Shown: piece by piece, positions 49,717 to 59,345 of the stretch
Layout of the letters: each line of letters begins with the position of its first letter
Numbering within the stretch: position 1 is the first letter of the stretch
NCBI GenBank assembly: GCA_035544575.1
Contig: DATKEC010000083.1
Location: 1-64,000, forward strand
Direction: 5' to 3'
DNA from: DATHWB01 sp035544575
GTDB taxonomy: Bacteria; Actinomycetota; Acidimicrobiia; Spongiisociales; ZC4RG35
Length of the DNA: 64,000 nucleotides
Position numbers and translations under genes: made by a program
The notes under the pieces: generated by a model
What the model was told of the DNA's origin: nothing
What the model saw: only the letters and a program-made list of their open reading frames with translations
Databases searched by the model: none

Positions 49717-49830
49717 ACGAATACACACTTCATCCTCGCTCCCGGCCGCGGCGTCGGCTGGGGAGACGACGAGAACGACTCGAAGAGGCAGTCCCGACGG
49801 AACACAGTCGTCGTCGCACTGCTCACCGCC

Positions 49831-51510
49831 ATGTTGCTCGCGCTCGTCCCCTTGGGGAGTGCCGGAGCCGAGCCACTGTCGGCGTGGATCGTGCGCAGTG
49901 CCCCTGGTCAGTCCGAAGCAGTGGGAGCGCTCCTTGCTGAGAGCCGCGCAGAAGGCGTGGTGCCGCTCCCCATCATCCAGGGGTTCGTGGCGCGGATGAC
50001 ATCGACCGTGGCCGCGCATTTGGCTGCTGCGTCACAAGTCGTGTCGGTCACGGCGGATTCCCAGATCGCGTTGAACTCGTTCGAGAGCGGCCCGCCGTCG
50101 GACGGGGGATCACTGGCGCGACTCGTCGACCATGTGATCGAAGCCGATGCCTACTGGGACAAGGGTTTCACCGGCCTCGGGGTCGATGTTGCGATCATCG
50201 ACTCCGGCATCGCTCCCGTTCGAGGGTTGGCCGATCCGGCCAAGGTCGTCAACGGGCCCGACATCTCCTTCAATGCTCTCGACCCTGAACTCGTCCACCT
50301 CGACCTCTTCGGCCACGGCACCCACATGGCGTCGATCATCGCCGGGTCGGATCTGGCCCATGGTGCCCAGCCGACCACGTCTGACTTCCGCACGTCCTAC
50401 ATGGGTGTGGCTCCGAATGCTCGGCTCGTCAACGTGAAGGTGGCCGACGGGCGCGGGCTCGCCGACGTGTCACAGGTCATTGCGGCCATCGACTGGACGG
50501 TCCGTCATCGCCAGGACCCGACCCACGACCTCGACATTCGGGTGCTGGCGCTCGCATTCGGAACGGACGGGTCCCAGGACCCGAGCATCGACCCGCTCGC
50601 CTACGCGGTCGAGCAGGCATGGAACGCCGGAATCGTCGTCATATCGTCCTCCGGCAACGACGGGAACTCGGTGCCGCTTCGCAACCCTGCCCTGCATCCG
50701 ACGATCATCGCGGTGGGCGCCGTCGACACTCGGGGGACGAAGGCAACGGCAGACGATCGCATTCTCGAGTTCTCGAACTGCGGAACCGACCGGACCGTGG
50801 ACCTGGTCGCACCGGGCAAGTCCGTTCTCGGGCTGCGAGTACCCGGATCCTTCGTCGACCATCACAACCCCTCCGCGGTCGTGCAAGACCGGCTGTTCCG
50901 GGGATCGGGTACTTCCCAGTCCGCCGCCATCGTCGCCGGAGCGGCGGCACTGATCATCGAACAGCGGCACGACATCACGCCTGACGAGCTCAAGGCACTG
51001 TTGGAGGAATCGGCGAACCCGCTCAAGAGGGTTTCGGCCGACTGCCAGGGCGCGGGCATGATCAGCCTGTCGAACGCCTTCGGCATGCCAACTCCCGACG
51101 TCGTCCCGAGCGCGCCGATCGCAACGGGGACGGGCTCACTGGATGACGCCAGGGGAACGCATCAGCTCAGCCATGAGGGCGTGGCCCTCGAGGGCGAGGC
51201 GGACATCTTCGGCAATCCGTGGACGGGTTCACCGAGCGCAGAATTCTTCGAGGGTGGATCGTGGTCGGGCTTGTCGTGGTCGGGCTTGTCCTGGTCGGGC
51301 TTGTCCTGGTCGGGCTTGTCCTGGTCGGGCTTGTCCTGGTCGGGTCTGTCCTGGTCGGGTCTGTCCTGGTCCGGCTTGTCGTGGTCGGGTCTGTCCTGGT
51401 CCGGCTTGTCGTGGTCGGGTCTGTCCTGGTCGGGTGCCTCCTGGTCCGGCTTGTCCTGGTCCGGCCTGTCCTGGTCCGGTCTGTCCTGGTCAGTGATGTC
51501 CTGGTCGTGA
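49831..51510 (+). CDS. S8 (subtilisin-like) serine protease with C-terminal SWSG repeats
   Basis: Secreted protease, 559 residues from this ATG. The triad is Asp124 (AIIDSGIAP), His162 (GHGTHMAS) and Ser362 (GSGTSQSAA). A hydrophobic signal (about 1-14) leads the protein. The C-terminal 83 residues are 16 pentapeptides of SWSGL type plus a final SWS. The upstream frame is open to at least 49711 and would supply a basic n-region (KRQSRRN). It has no ATG, GTG or TTG, but an ACG at 49717 sits 6 nt after GGAGGG, so the true start may be non-canonical. The stop overlaps the next gene (GTGA). Confidence 0.85.
   Translation: MLLALVPLGSAGAEPLSAWIVRSAPGQSEAVGALLAESRAEGVVPLPIIQGFVARMTSTVAAHLAAASQVVSVTADSQIALNSFESGPPSDGGSLARLVDHVIEADAYWDKGFTGLGVDVAIIDSGIAPVRGLADPAKVVNGPDISFNALDPELVHLDLFGHGTHMASIIAGSDLAHGAQPTTSDFRTSYMGVAPNARLVNVKVADGRGLADVSQVIAAIDWTVRHRQDPTHDLDIRVLALAFGTDGSQDPSIDPLAYAVEQAWNAGIVVISSSGNDGNSVPLRNPALHPTIIAVGAVDTRGTKATADDRILEFSNCGTDRTVDLVAPGKSVLGLRVPGSFVDHHNPSAVVQDRLFRGSGTSQSAAIVAGAAALIIEQRHDITPDELKALLEESANPLKRVSADCQGAGMISLSNAFGMPTPDVVPSAPIATGTGSLDDARGTHQLSHEGVALEGEADIFGNPWTGSPSAEFFEGGSWSGLSWSGLSWSGLSWSGLSWSGLSWSGLSWSGLSWSGLSWSGLSWSGLSWSGLSWSGASWSGLSWSGLSWSGLSWSVMSWS
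51259..51507 (+). repeat. 15-bp tandem repeat encoding SWSG(L) pentapeptides
   Basis: Sixteen full 15-bp units (first 51259-51273) and a 9-bp partial, consensus TCCTGGTCGGGCTTG. Unit 12 has Ala for Leu and unit 16 reads SWSVM. Third-position changes differ between units, so the amino-acid pattern is kept while DNA drifts. Confidence 0.95.
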
Positions 51511-53975
51511 AGCTGCGGACGACGTCCGGGACTGCCAGGGTCTGGTGGCTGTCCGCGGCCATCGCTCTGGTCGTCGTCGTCGTCGTCGTCGGCGTGTGGA
51601 ACGAACCGCCAGTGGCGGGGGCACCTCTCGAAATCCCGTGGTGGGCCCTGGTTCCGCTCTTCTATGCGGCCGAGCGGACAGTGGTTCACTTCAGCTTCAA
51701 CCGGCACTCCCACTCGTTCTCGCTGAGCGAGATCCCGCTGGTGTTGGGGCTCTTCTTCGCCGCTCCATATGCGGTGATCATCGGCCACGCCGTCGGCAGC
51801 CTCACCGCCCTCGTCCTTCACCGCCGCCAGAACATCCAAAAGCTCGTGTTCAACGTCATCCAGTTCACGCTCCAGGCGGGCGTCGTGATCGTGGTGTTCC
51901 GGTCTGTGCTCGGCACGGCGGATCCGCTCGGAATGCGGGCGACCGCCGCAGCCCTCGTCGGCGTCGGTGCGGCCCTGGTCGTCGCAAACGTGGTGGTCAA
52001 CTCGGCGATATGGCTCTCGGGTGGGCGCATGACGCGTTCGGATATCTCGAAGGTCCTGGCGCTCGGGAGCACCGCGGCGGCCATGAACTCAGTCCTGGCG
52101 CTCGTCGCGGTCAACATCGCCTGGGCGCGACCGTCATCGCTGTGGATTGCTCTGATCCCACCTTTCATGCTGTTCCTGGCGTACCGGGCCCAGGTGTCCC
52201 AGCGACAGGAGCACGCTCGGCTCACCGCCATGTACGAGGCAACCCGCGAGCTGCACCGCACGCCACAGCTCGACGAAGCCGTGCTAGCCGCAGCACGTCA
52301 GGCGATGGGGATGTTCGCCGCAGAAACCAGCGAGATCATCCTCTTCCAGGGAGACGATCGGACCGACGTCTTTGCCACCTCGGTGACGGGGACAGTGGAG
52401 CGAAGCATGGAGATCGTCCAGCCGGCCGAGTTGGACCCCATCGTCGAAAACGTGACGTCGACCGGCGAGAGCCGACTCGAGCAGTCCGACCCGAACCGCC
52501 GGCGAACCGATGCGATGGCCGTGCCGCTCAGGTCGGGCGACGAGATCATCGGAGCGTTCGTGGTTCGGGACCCGGAGAGTGCCATCGCCTCGTTCTCGCG
52601 TACCGATCTGGGGCTGCTCGAAACGTTGGCGTCCCAACTCTCGGTGTCACTCGAGAACGGCCGGCTCGAGGAGTCTTTGGCAGCTCTGCACGATCTGAAG
52701 GAGGAGTTGAGACACCAGGCCGAGCACGACCCGCTGACGGGACTCGCCAACCGCTCCCTGTTCCGGCGCCTGGTCGCCGAGTCACTCGAACGTCAGAGCT
52801 CGCGCAGCGCCATCCTCTTCCTCGATCTCGACGACTTCAAGCGTGTCAACGACACCCACGGTCATGCGGCAGGCGATGAGTTGCTTCGCCTGGTGGCCGC
52901 GAGGCTGCAGAGCTGCTGCCGCTCCCACGACACGGTGGCGCGGCTTGGTGGTGACGAGTTCGCGGTGCTGCTGACCGAGGTCGAGGAACGGGGCCGAGAG
53001 TCCGTTGTCGCCGCTCGGGTGCTGGCTGCCTTCGAACGTCCCTTCGACGTCGGCGGGCGCGCGGTGATCGTCAAAGCCAGCATCGGGGTGGCCGGCCTGG
53101 GCCTGAGAGATTCCGTCGACACCGTTCTGGCCAACGCCGACGAGGCGATGTATGTCGCCAAGCACGGCCGCAAGGGCTCATTCCACCTGCACGGGCAGGC
53201 CGCTGATCAGGCTTTGCGCCGGCGCACCGAACTGCGATCCGACTTTCAGGCCGCCCTCGTTTCCGGTTCGCTGGAGCTCATGTATCAGCCGATCGTCGAA
53301 CTCGAATCGGGTGCGACGATCGGTGCAGAGGGCCTCTTGCGCTGGGAGCACCCGGACCACGGCCCGATCTCGGCGCCCGAAGCGCTCGCCATCGCCGAAG
53401 AAGCGGGTCTCATGGAATTGCTGGGAGCGTGGACCATCGGGCGGGCATGTCACGACGTGGCCGTCCTCCGTCGCCAGCATCCTGAGATGTGGGTGTCGGT
53501 CAACATCTCTGCAGACCAGGTGCACGCCGCACTGGCCTCGACCGTCGTGGCCGAACTCGAGGCAAACAGTCTGGACGCTTCAGCGCTCGTCATCGAGATC
53601 ACCGAAACCGCCGCGATCGAACACGGCGAGCGCTTCCTCGGCGACATCCATGACCTCGGCGTGCGCATCGCCTTGGACGACTTCGGCACCGGGTACTCGT
53701 CGCTGTCGCGGCTGGACTCGCTTCCCATCTCGATCGTCAAGGTGGATCGCTCGTTCGTGGCGCGTATGACCGGACCGGAGAGGTCCCGGCTCGCCGAGAT
53801 GGTGGTGGAGATCGGCGAGACTCTCGGGCTCGTGACCGTCGCCGAGGGCGTCGAGACCGAGGGAGAGCGCCAACACCTGCTGCGGCTCGGTTGCTCGGTC
53901 GGTCAAGGCTGGCTCTTCGCCCCCGCCCTCCCCCTGACAGAACTGCTGCAGTCGGTCCAGCGGGTCAGCGGATAG
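51507..53975 (+). CDS. Membrane GAF-GGDEF-EAL protein (c-di-GMP synthesis/degradation)
   Basis: An 822-residue protein. About seven N-terminal transmembrane helices (to about residue 225) form a sensory domain, followed by a GAF-like domain (about 235-390) and a GGDEF domain with intact GGDEF (481-485). The inhibitory I-site RSHD lies five residues before it. The EAL domain has EGL in place of EAL (Glu608), and the other catalytic stretches are intact: NISADQ, EITETAAI, LDDFGTGYSS, VKVDRSFV, AEGVET. Both activities look possible. The GTG at 51507 overlaps the protease stop, and no ribosome-binding site precedes it, so translation is probably coupled. Confidence 0.92.
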   Translation: MKLRTTSGTARVWWLSAAIALVVVVVVVGVWNEPPVAGAPLEIPWWALVPLFYAAERTVVHFSFNRHSHSFSLSEIPLVLGLFFAAPYAVIIGHAVGSLTALVLHRRQNIQKLVFNVIQFTLQAGVVIVVFRSVLGTADPLGMRATAAALVGVGAALVVANVVVNSAIWLSGGRMTRSDISKVLALGSTAAAMNSVLALVAVNIAWARPSSLWIALIPPFMLFLAYRAQVSQRQEHARLTAMYEATRELHRTPQLDEAVLAAARQAMGMFAAETSEIILFQGDDRTDVFATSVTGTVERSMEIVQPAELDPIVENVTSTGESRLEQSDPNRRRTDAMAVPLRSGDEIIGAFVVRDPESAIASFSRTDLGLLETLASQLSVSLENGRLEESLAALHDLKEELRHQAEHDPLTGLANRSLFRRLVAESLERQSSRSAILFLDLDDFKRVNDTHGHAAGDELLRLVAARLQSCCRSHDTVARLGGDEFAVLLTEVEERGRESVVAARVLAAFERPFDVGGRAVIVKASIGVAGLGLRDSVDTVLANADEAMYVAKHGRKGSFHLHGQAADQALRRRTELRSDFQAALVSGSLELMYQPIVELESGATIGAEGLLRWEHPDHGPISAPEALAIAEEAGLMELLGAWTIGRACHDVAVLRRQHPEMWVSVNISADQVHAALASTVVAELEANSLDASALVIEITETAAIEHGERFLGDIHDLGVRIALDDFGTGYSSLSRLDSLPISIVKVDRSFVARMTGPERSRLAEMVVEIGETLGLVTVAEGVETEGERQHLLRLGCSVGQGWLFAPALPLTELLQSVQRVSG

Positions 53976-53985
53976 TCTGGTCGAC

Positions 53986-54690
53986 TCAAGCCTTGCCGTA
54001 CACCGGCACCATCGCCCCGTTCATGACGCCCGCCTCCTCGCTGAGCAAGAACGCGGCGACTGCGCTGATCTCGTCGGGTGTCGGCCAGTCGACATAGTCG
54101 GCATAGGGGAGCGCGGCGCGTGTGGCGGGAGTGTCGATCACGGTCGGGAGAAGAACCGTGGCGGTCACGTTCGTCGGCTCGAGTTCCCTGGCAACGGTTC
54201 TGCCGAGCGCCATGACGCCGGCCTTGGCCATGTTGAATGCGGCCTGCCCCGGCGGAGAATCGATGGCGTCGCGGCTGCCGACGAGCACGATCCTCCCGTA
54301 CTCCGCCTCCCTCAGCAAGGGGATCGAAGCCCGCACGGAGTTGAAAGCCGAGCGCAGGTTCAGGTCGAGCATCCGTTCGAGCCGAACGTCGTCGGTGGCC
54401 TCGACGTCGCGTCCACCCGCCCAGCCGCCGACGAGGGCGGCCAACCCGTGGAACGGCCCCCAATTGGATTTCACCTCGCCGACGAAGCCGGCGATGGCCT
54501 CTGCGTCGGTGGCGTCGACTCTCCTGAGCATGAGGCGCGATTCGTCGAGATCGAATCGGTCCTCGAACGCGGACGCCTCCTCCGGCAGCAGGTAGGTCAC
54601 GGCCAGCCGGGTGTCCGATTCGAGCAGACGCCCGGCAAGGGCGGTTCCGAGACCGCCGGTTCCACCGGTGATGACGATCGTCCGAGTCAC
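53986..54690 (-). CDS. SDR-family oxidoreductase with Phe in place of the catalytic Tyr
   Basis: A 234-residue short-chain dehydrogenase fold. The cofactor loop is VITGGTGGLGTALAGRLL and the structural NLRSAFN segment is present. The catalytic Ser139 (VGSRDA) and Lys156 are kept, but the Tyr is Phe152 (AAFNMAKAG, FxxxK instead of YxxxK). Classical SDR catalysis is therefore doubtful. It starts with GTG at 54690, preceded by GGAG. It is divergent from the sugar-type ABC ATPase gene. Confidence 0.82.
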   Translation of the reverse strand: MTRTIVITGGTGGLGTALAGRLLESDTRLAVTYLLPEEASAFEDRFDLDESRLMLRRVDATDAEAIAGFVGEVKSNWGPFHGLAALVGGWAGGRDVEATDDVRLERMLDLNLRSAFNSVRASIPLLREAEYGRIVLVGSRDAIDSPPGQAAFNMAKAGVMALGRTVARELEPTNVTATVLLPTVIDTPATRAALPYADYVDWPTPDEISAVAAFLLSEEAGVMNGAMVPVYGKA

Positions 54691-54732
54691 AATGCTCCTG
54701 GTTCACGGGACGGTGATAGCGCTTCCATGGTA

Positions 54733-54738
54733 AGTTCG
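54733..54738 (+). promoter_or_regulatory. Possible -10 element for the sugar-type ABC ATPase gene
   Basis: TAAGTT, 35 nt before the ATG at 54774, in the 83-bp divergent region. A GGAGGAG ribosome-binding site lies between it and the start codon. Confidence 0.35.
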
Positions 54739-54773
54739 GCGCGGCGTCAGGTCGACTTTTCGGGAGGAGAACC

Positions 54774-55979
<1,206 letters not shown>

Positions 55980-56000
55980 CTGGTGAAGCTTGTGCTCGAA

Positions 56001-56024
56001 GAGGCCGGCCTCCGGGCCGGCCTC
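56001..56024 (+). terminator. Hairpin terminator after the sugar-type ABC ATPase gene
   Basis: A perfect 10-bp GC stem (56001-56010 with 56015-56024), TCCG loop, then TTTCGTT. The best intrinsic terminator in the window. Confidence 0.8.
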
Positions 56025-56100
56025 TTTCGTTGGGAACCGTGCCGGCGGCCACGGCGTCGGATCGCCGAAGAACCCAACCCCAGTCAGAGGAGATCACGAC

Positions 56101-56190
56101 ATGTATCACGGAGTTGAGCGGAGGCTGCGGCCCTATGCCGTGACTCTGGTGCGATATCCGCTCCGATTCGCCGTCCTCGTCACGAGGTGA
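56101..56190 (+). CDS. Possible 29-residue small ORF upstream of glyA
   Basis: An ATG preceded by AGAGGAGAT encodes a short basic peptide (MYHGVERRLRPYAVTL...) of 29 residues. It ends 90 nt before glyA. It could be a leader peptide or chance. The rest of the 301-bp gap holds the terminator at 56001-56024 and the glyA promoter box; I see no recognisable riboswitch. Confidence 0.3.
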   Translation: MYHGVERRLRPYAVTLVRYPLRFAVLVTR

Positions 56191-56238
56191 GGCGCGATCG
56201 GCGCCGGGTCGTCTGGTTCCACGCAGATCCATGCCGGG

Positions 56239-56244
56239 TACCCT
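56239..56244 (+). promoter_or_regulatory. -10 element for glyA
   Basis: TACCCT, placing transcription start near 56251. That is downstream of an in-frame ATG at 56248 and supports ATG 56281 as the glyA start. Confidence 0.4.
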
Positions 56245-56280
56245 CCCATGCGGCAACCGGACCCGGAACCAGGACACCCG

Positions 56281-57552
56281 ATGATCGAGATGAACCCTCT
56301 CGCCATGGTCGACCCGACCGTGGCAGACATGATCCAGCGTGATCTCGAACGACAGAACACGCACATCCACCTGATCGCATCGGAGAACTTCGCCTCGCCG
56401 GCCGTGATGGCGGCCAGCGGATCGATCTTCACCAACAAGTACGCCGAGGGCTACCCGGGGAAGCGCTATTACGAAGGCTGCGCGGTCGTCGACGAGGTGG
56501 AACAACTCGCGATCGATCGGGCAAAGGCGCTCTTCGGTGCAGCCCATGCCAACGTCCAGCCGCACTCAGGGGCTCAGGCGAACATGGGCGTATACCTGTC
56601 GCTGCTGGAACCAGGGGACACGGTGATGGGCATGCGCCTCGACCAGGGGGGTCATCTGACTCACGGCTCACCGGTCAACTTCTCCGGCCGGTACTACGAC
56701 TTCGTGGCCTACGGCCTCGATCCCGAAACCGAACTGATCGACATGGACGAGGTGCGGCGCCTGGCGTTGGAGCACCGTCCCAAGATCCTCCTCGCCGGCT
56801 ATTCGGCGTACTCGGGCGATCTCGACTACGCCGCGTTCGCAGCGATCGCCGACGAGATCGATGCGGTGTTCATGGTCGATGCTGCCCACTTCATCGGCCT
56901 CGTGGCGGGTGGCGTGTCGGCCAATCCGATGGAATGGGCCGACATCGTCACGGCTACCACCCACAAGGCCCTACGTGGACCCCGGGGCGGCATGATCCTG
57001 TCAACCGAGGAGTATGCGGGGACCATCGACAAGGCGGTGTTCCCGGGGGGACAGGGGGGACCGATCATCAACCAGATCGCGGCCAAAGCGGTGTGCTTTC
57101 TCGAAGCGTCCACGCCGGCATTCGCCGAATATGCCCGCCAGATCGTGGCGAACGCCTCGACGATGGCCAACCGCATGATCGCTGACGGGGTGCGGATCGT
57201 GACCGGAGGTACGAAGAATCACCTGTTCCTCGTGGACCTGGCATCGATCGACGAGGACCTGACCGGCCGGGATGCCGCCCGCATGCTCGACTCGATCGGA
57301 ATCACGCTCAACTTCAACTCGATTCCCAACGATCCCCGCCCTCCGTACCGAACGAGTGGCTTGCGGATCGGCACCCCCGCGATGACGACCCAGGGAATGA
57401 AGGAACCGCAGGCCGATCGGGTCGCCGGCCTGATCGCGGCCGGCCTCAAAGCCCGCTCGGACGAGGTCGCGCTCAAGGAGATCGAAGCAGAGGTCCGCGA
57501 ACTCGCCGCGTCCTTTCCTCCGTACCCGGCCGGCTTCAGCGGAGTGGCCTGA
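56281..57552 (+). CDS. glyA: Serine hydroxymethyltransferase
   Basis: PLP enzyme of 423 residues that interconverts serine and glycine with tetrahydrofolate. The Schiff-base Lys is K229 in TTHKALRGPRGG. Other motifs are LIASENFASPAV, NKYAEGYPGKRYY and VQPHSGAQANMGVY. ATG 56281 fits the family N-terminus and has AGGA about 9 nt upstream. The ATP synthase genes begin 3 nt after its stop, so glyA probably heads that transcript. Confidence 0.95.
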   Translation: MIEMNPLAMVDPTVADMIQRDLERQNTHIHLIASENFASPAVMAASGSIFTNKYAEGYPGKRYYEGCAVVDEVEQLAIDRAKALFGAAHANVQPHSGAQANMGVYLSLLEPGDTVMGMRLDQGGHLTHGSPVNFSGRYYDFVAYGLDPETELIDMDEVRRLALEHRPKILLAGYSAYSGDLDYAAFAAIADEIDAVFMVDAAHFIGLVAGGVSANPMEWADIVTATTHKALRGPRGGMILSTEEYAGTIDKAVFPGGQGGPIINQIAAKAVCFLEASTPAFAEYARQIVANASTMANRMIADGVRIVTGGTKNHLFLVDLASIDEDLTGRDAARMLDSIGITLNFNSIPNDPRPPYRTSGLRIGTPAMTTQGMKEPQADRVAGLIAAGLKARSDEVALKEIEAEVRELAASFPPYPAGFSGVA

Positions 57553-57555
57553 GAC

Positions 57556-57810
57556 GTGCCGGAGCCGCACAACGCCCACCGCGACGTCGCGTCCGCCTTC
57601 TCGGAGGGCTGGATCGGGGGCGGCAGCTTCCTGGGTTCGGTGCTCTCGGGTACGTTGCTCGGGCTGGTCGTGGACCGGTGGCTCGGAACCGATCCCTGGT
57701 TCGTGATCTCGGGCATCGCGCTCGGCAGCTACACCGGATTTCTGCGGGTGTGGCACTACTCCGAGAAGATGCTCCCGGCGGAGGAGGCAGTGCCGAATGG
57801 CGACGAATGA
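57556..57810 (+). CDS. AtpZ/AtpI-like small membrane protein of the ATP synthase operon
   Basis: An 84-residue protein with two transmembrane helices (about 21-40 and 47-64) and the AtpZ-like layout (GGGSFLGSVLSGTLLGLVVDRWLGT). Such proteins sit at the head of atp operons and are linked to assembly or ion supply. GTG start, 3 nt after glyA; it overlaps the next gene by 14 bp. Confidence 0.75.
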   Translation: MPEPHNAHRDVASAFSEGWIGGGSFLGSVLSGTLLGLVVDRWLGTDPWFVISGIALGSYTGFLRVWHYSEKMLPAEEAVPNGDE

Positions 57811-58225
57811 GCCCGCGGGGCTCGGTACGACCCCCGTCGAGGCTGTCATCGCCCGGCACACGGTGCGGCGTGCGATCTGGGTCGGTCCGCTGGTGGTGGC
57901 CGTCTTCTGGGCGTTGCGCGGCTTCGACGGTGCCTGGGCTGGTGCGGTCGGTGTCGGCGTCGTCGTTGCCAACTTCCTCCTCGCCGGGGCGATGCTCAGC
58001 GTGGCGCTGCGCATCTCCCTGGCCATGTATCACGCGGCGGCATTGTTCGGATTCTTCCTCCGATTGGGCCTGATCATGGGTTCGATGCTGGCGATCGCGG
58101 CGGTGGTATCGATCGACCGACTGGCATTTGGCCTCGCGACGGTCATCACGTATATGGTGCTGCTGATCCTCGAGTCGGTGGCAGTTGCCCGCGGGAGAGA
58201 AAGGGATGTCGATTGGACCAGCTAG
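57797..58225 (+). CDS. atpI: ATP synthase protein I-like membrane protein
   Basis: A 142-residue protein with four hydrophobic helices, in the position of AtpI. AtpI helps assemble the c-ring. Sequence identity to AtpI is weak by eye, so the call leans on position, size and topology. The ATG overlaps the AtpZ-like gene, and the 3' end overlaps atpB by 13 bp. Confidence 0.7.
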   Translation: MATNEPAGLGTTPVEAVIARHTVRRAIWVGPLVVAVFWALRGFDGAWAGAVGVGVVVANFLLAGAMLSVALRISLAMYHAAALFGFFLRLGLIMGSMLAIAAVVSIDRLAFGLATVITYMVLLILESVAVARGRERDVDWTS

Positions 58226-59031
58226 TCCTGGCCGTTGAGAACTGCGACTTCGTGAATGAGCCGGTTTGTGCTCCCGCAGACGTCAGCGAACTCTTCGTCT
58301 TCCCGAATCTCTTCGGAACCCAGATCAATCGAACGGTCGTTCTCACCTTCTTTGCGGCCTTCATCGTCATCGGTGTCCTCTACTTCGCCTACCGACGCAA
58401 GTCCCCCATCCCCACCAAGTTCGGTGCTGCGGTGGAGGGCCTCGTCGACATGATCCGCAACGACATCGCGATCGGTGTGATCGGACCCGACGGGGTGAAG
58501 TACTTCCCGTACCTGCTGTCGCTGTTCATGTTCATCCTCGTCGGCAACCTCTTCGAGGTCACACCGCTGGTGAACTTCCCGATCACATCGCGTATGGCGA
58601 TTCCGCTGTTCCTCGCCCTGCTCACCTACGTGATCTTCGTGTTCATCGGATTTCGGACCTCGGGGCTCCGCTATGTGAGCAACCTCCTGTGGCCGCCTGG
58701 AGTTCCGACGGGGATGAAGCCACTCGTCGGAATCATCGAGTTCGTCAACGTCTTCGCGATCCGACCCTTCTCCCACGCAGTCCGGTTGTTCGCCAACCTG
58801 GTGGCTGGCCACGTGATGCTCAGCCTGCTGCTCGTCACCGGATGGATCTTCACGCTCAACCTGGTCACCAACTTCGGTGAGATCGGATTGAAGGGTCTGG
58901 CCGGACCTGCGTGGTTCGCGTTCGGAATCGGGATCTACCTCTTCGAGATCGTCGTGTCGGTGGTCCAGGCCTACATCTTCACGCTGCTCGCAGCGGTGTA
59001 CATCCAGTCCTCGCTCCACCCGGAGCACTAG
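58213..59031 (+). CDS. atpB: ATP synthase Fo subunit a
   Basis: Membrane subunit a, 272 residues, forms the proton half-channels. The essential Arg lies in FSHAVRLFANLVAGH, and the last helix (YLFEIVVSVVQAYIFTLLAAVYI) is typical. About six helices. The start appears to be TTG at 58213, preceded by AAAGGG; no ATG or GTG fits better. Confidence 0.94.
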   Translation: MDQLVLAVENCDFVNEPVCAPADVSELFVFPNLFGTQINRTVVLTFFAAFIVIGVLYFAYRRKSPIPTKFGAAVEGLVDMIRNDIAIGVIGPDGVKYFPYLLSLFMFILVGNLFEVTPLVNFPITSRMAIPLFLALLTYVIFVFIGFRTSGLRYVSNLLWPPGVPTGMKPLVGIIEFVNVFAIRPFSHAVRLFANLVAGHVMLSLLLVTGWIFTLNLVTNFGEIGLKGLAGPAWFAFGIGIYLFEIVVSVVQAYIFTLLAAVYIQSSLHPEH

Positions 59032-59070
59032 GTCGTCAGACCGGAAACTGAGAAAGGAACAGGGAAACAA

Positions 59071-59340
59071 ATGGACGCAGTACTCGCAGTGCTGGCGGCT
59101 GCTCAGGTCCTCGCACAGGAGGCCGGTACGAGCGGCATCACGGGCAGCCTGAACGTCGTCGGCTACGGCCTCGCCGCCATCGGCCCAGGCATCGGCATCG
59201 GCTTGATCGCAGGCAACGCCGTGCAGGCGATGGCCCGCCAGCCCGAAGCAGCCGGCATGGTCCGGACGACGATGTTCCTCGGCGTCGCCTTCACCGAAGC
59301 GCTTGCCCTCATCGGGTTCGTGCTCTTCTTCCTGGGCTGA
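59071..59340 (+). CDS. atpE: ATP synthase Fo subunit c
   Basis: Proteolipid of the rotor ring, 89 residues, two helices. The proton-carrying carboxylate is Glu76 (AFTEALALIGFVL). The loop is AMARQPEA as in H+-type rings, with none of the usual sodium-binding residues obvious. The N-terminus is about 15 residues longer than in E. coli. AGGAACAGGG lies just upstream of the ATG. Confidence 0.95.
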   Translation: MDAVLAVLAAAQVLAQEAGTSGITGSLNVVGYGLAAIGPGIGIGLIAGNAVQAMARQPEAAGMVRTTMFLGVAFTEALALIGFVLFFLG

Positions 59341-59345
59341 TCACG

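Noticed and set aside
51219..51506. Longer N-terminus for the GGDEF-EAL protein through the repeat tract
   Set aside because: In that frame the repeats give a monotonous Val/Leu/Gly string that is a frame shadow of the SWSG repeats. The GTG at 51507 overlapping the protease stop is a better start.
51259..51507. Regular repeats considered as a CRISPR array
   Set aside because: Units are contiguous 15-bp coding repeats with no spacers and keep the reading frame of the protease.
56025..56280. Glycine, ZTP or SAM-type riboswitch before glyA
   Set aside because: None of the conserved core motifs of these classes could be found by eye in the gap.
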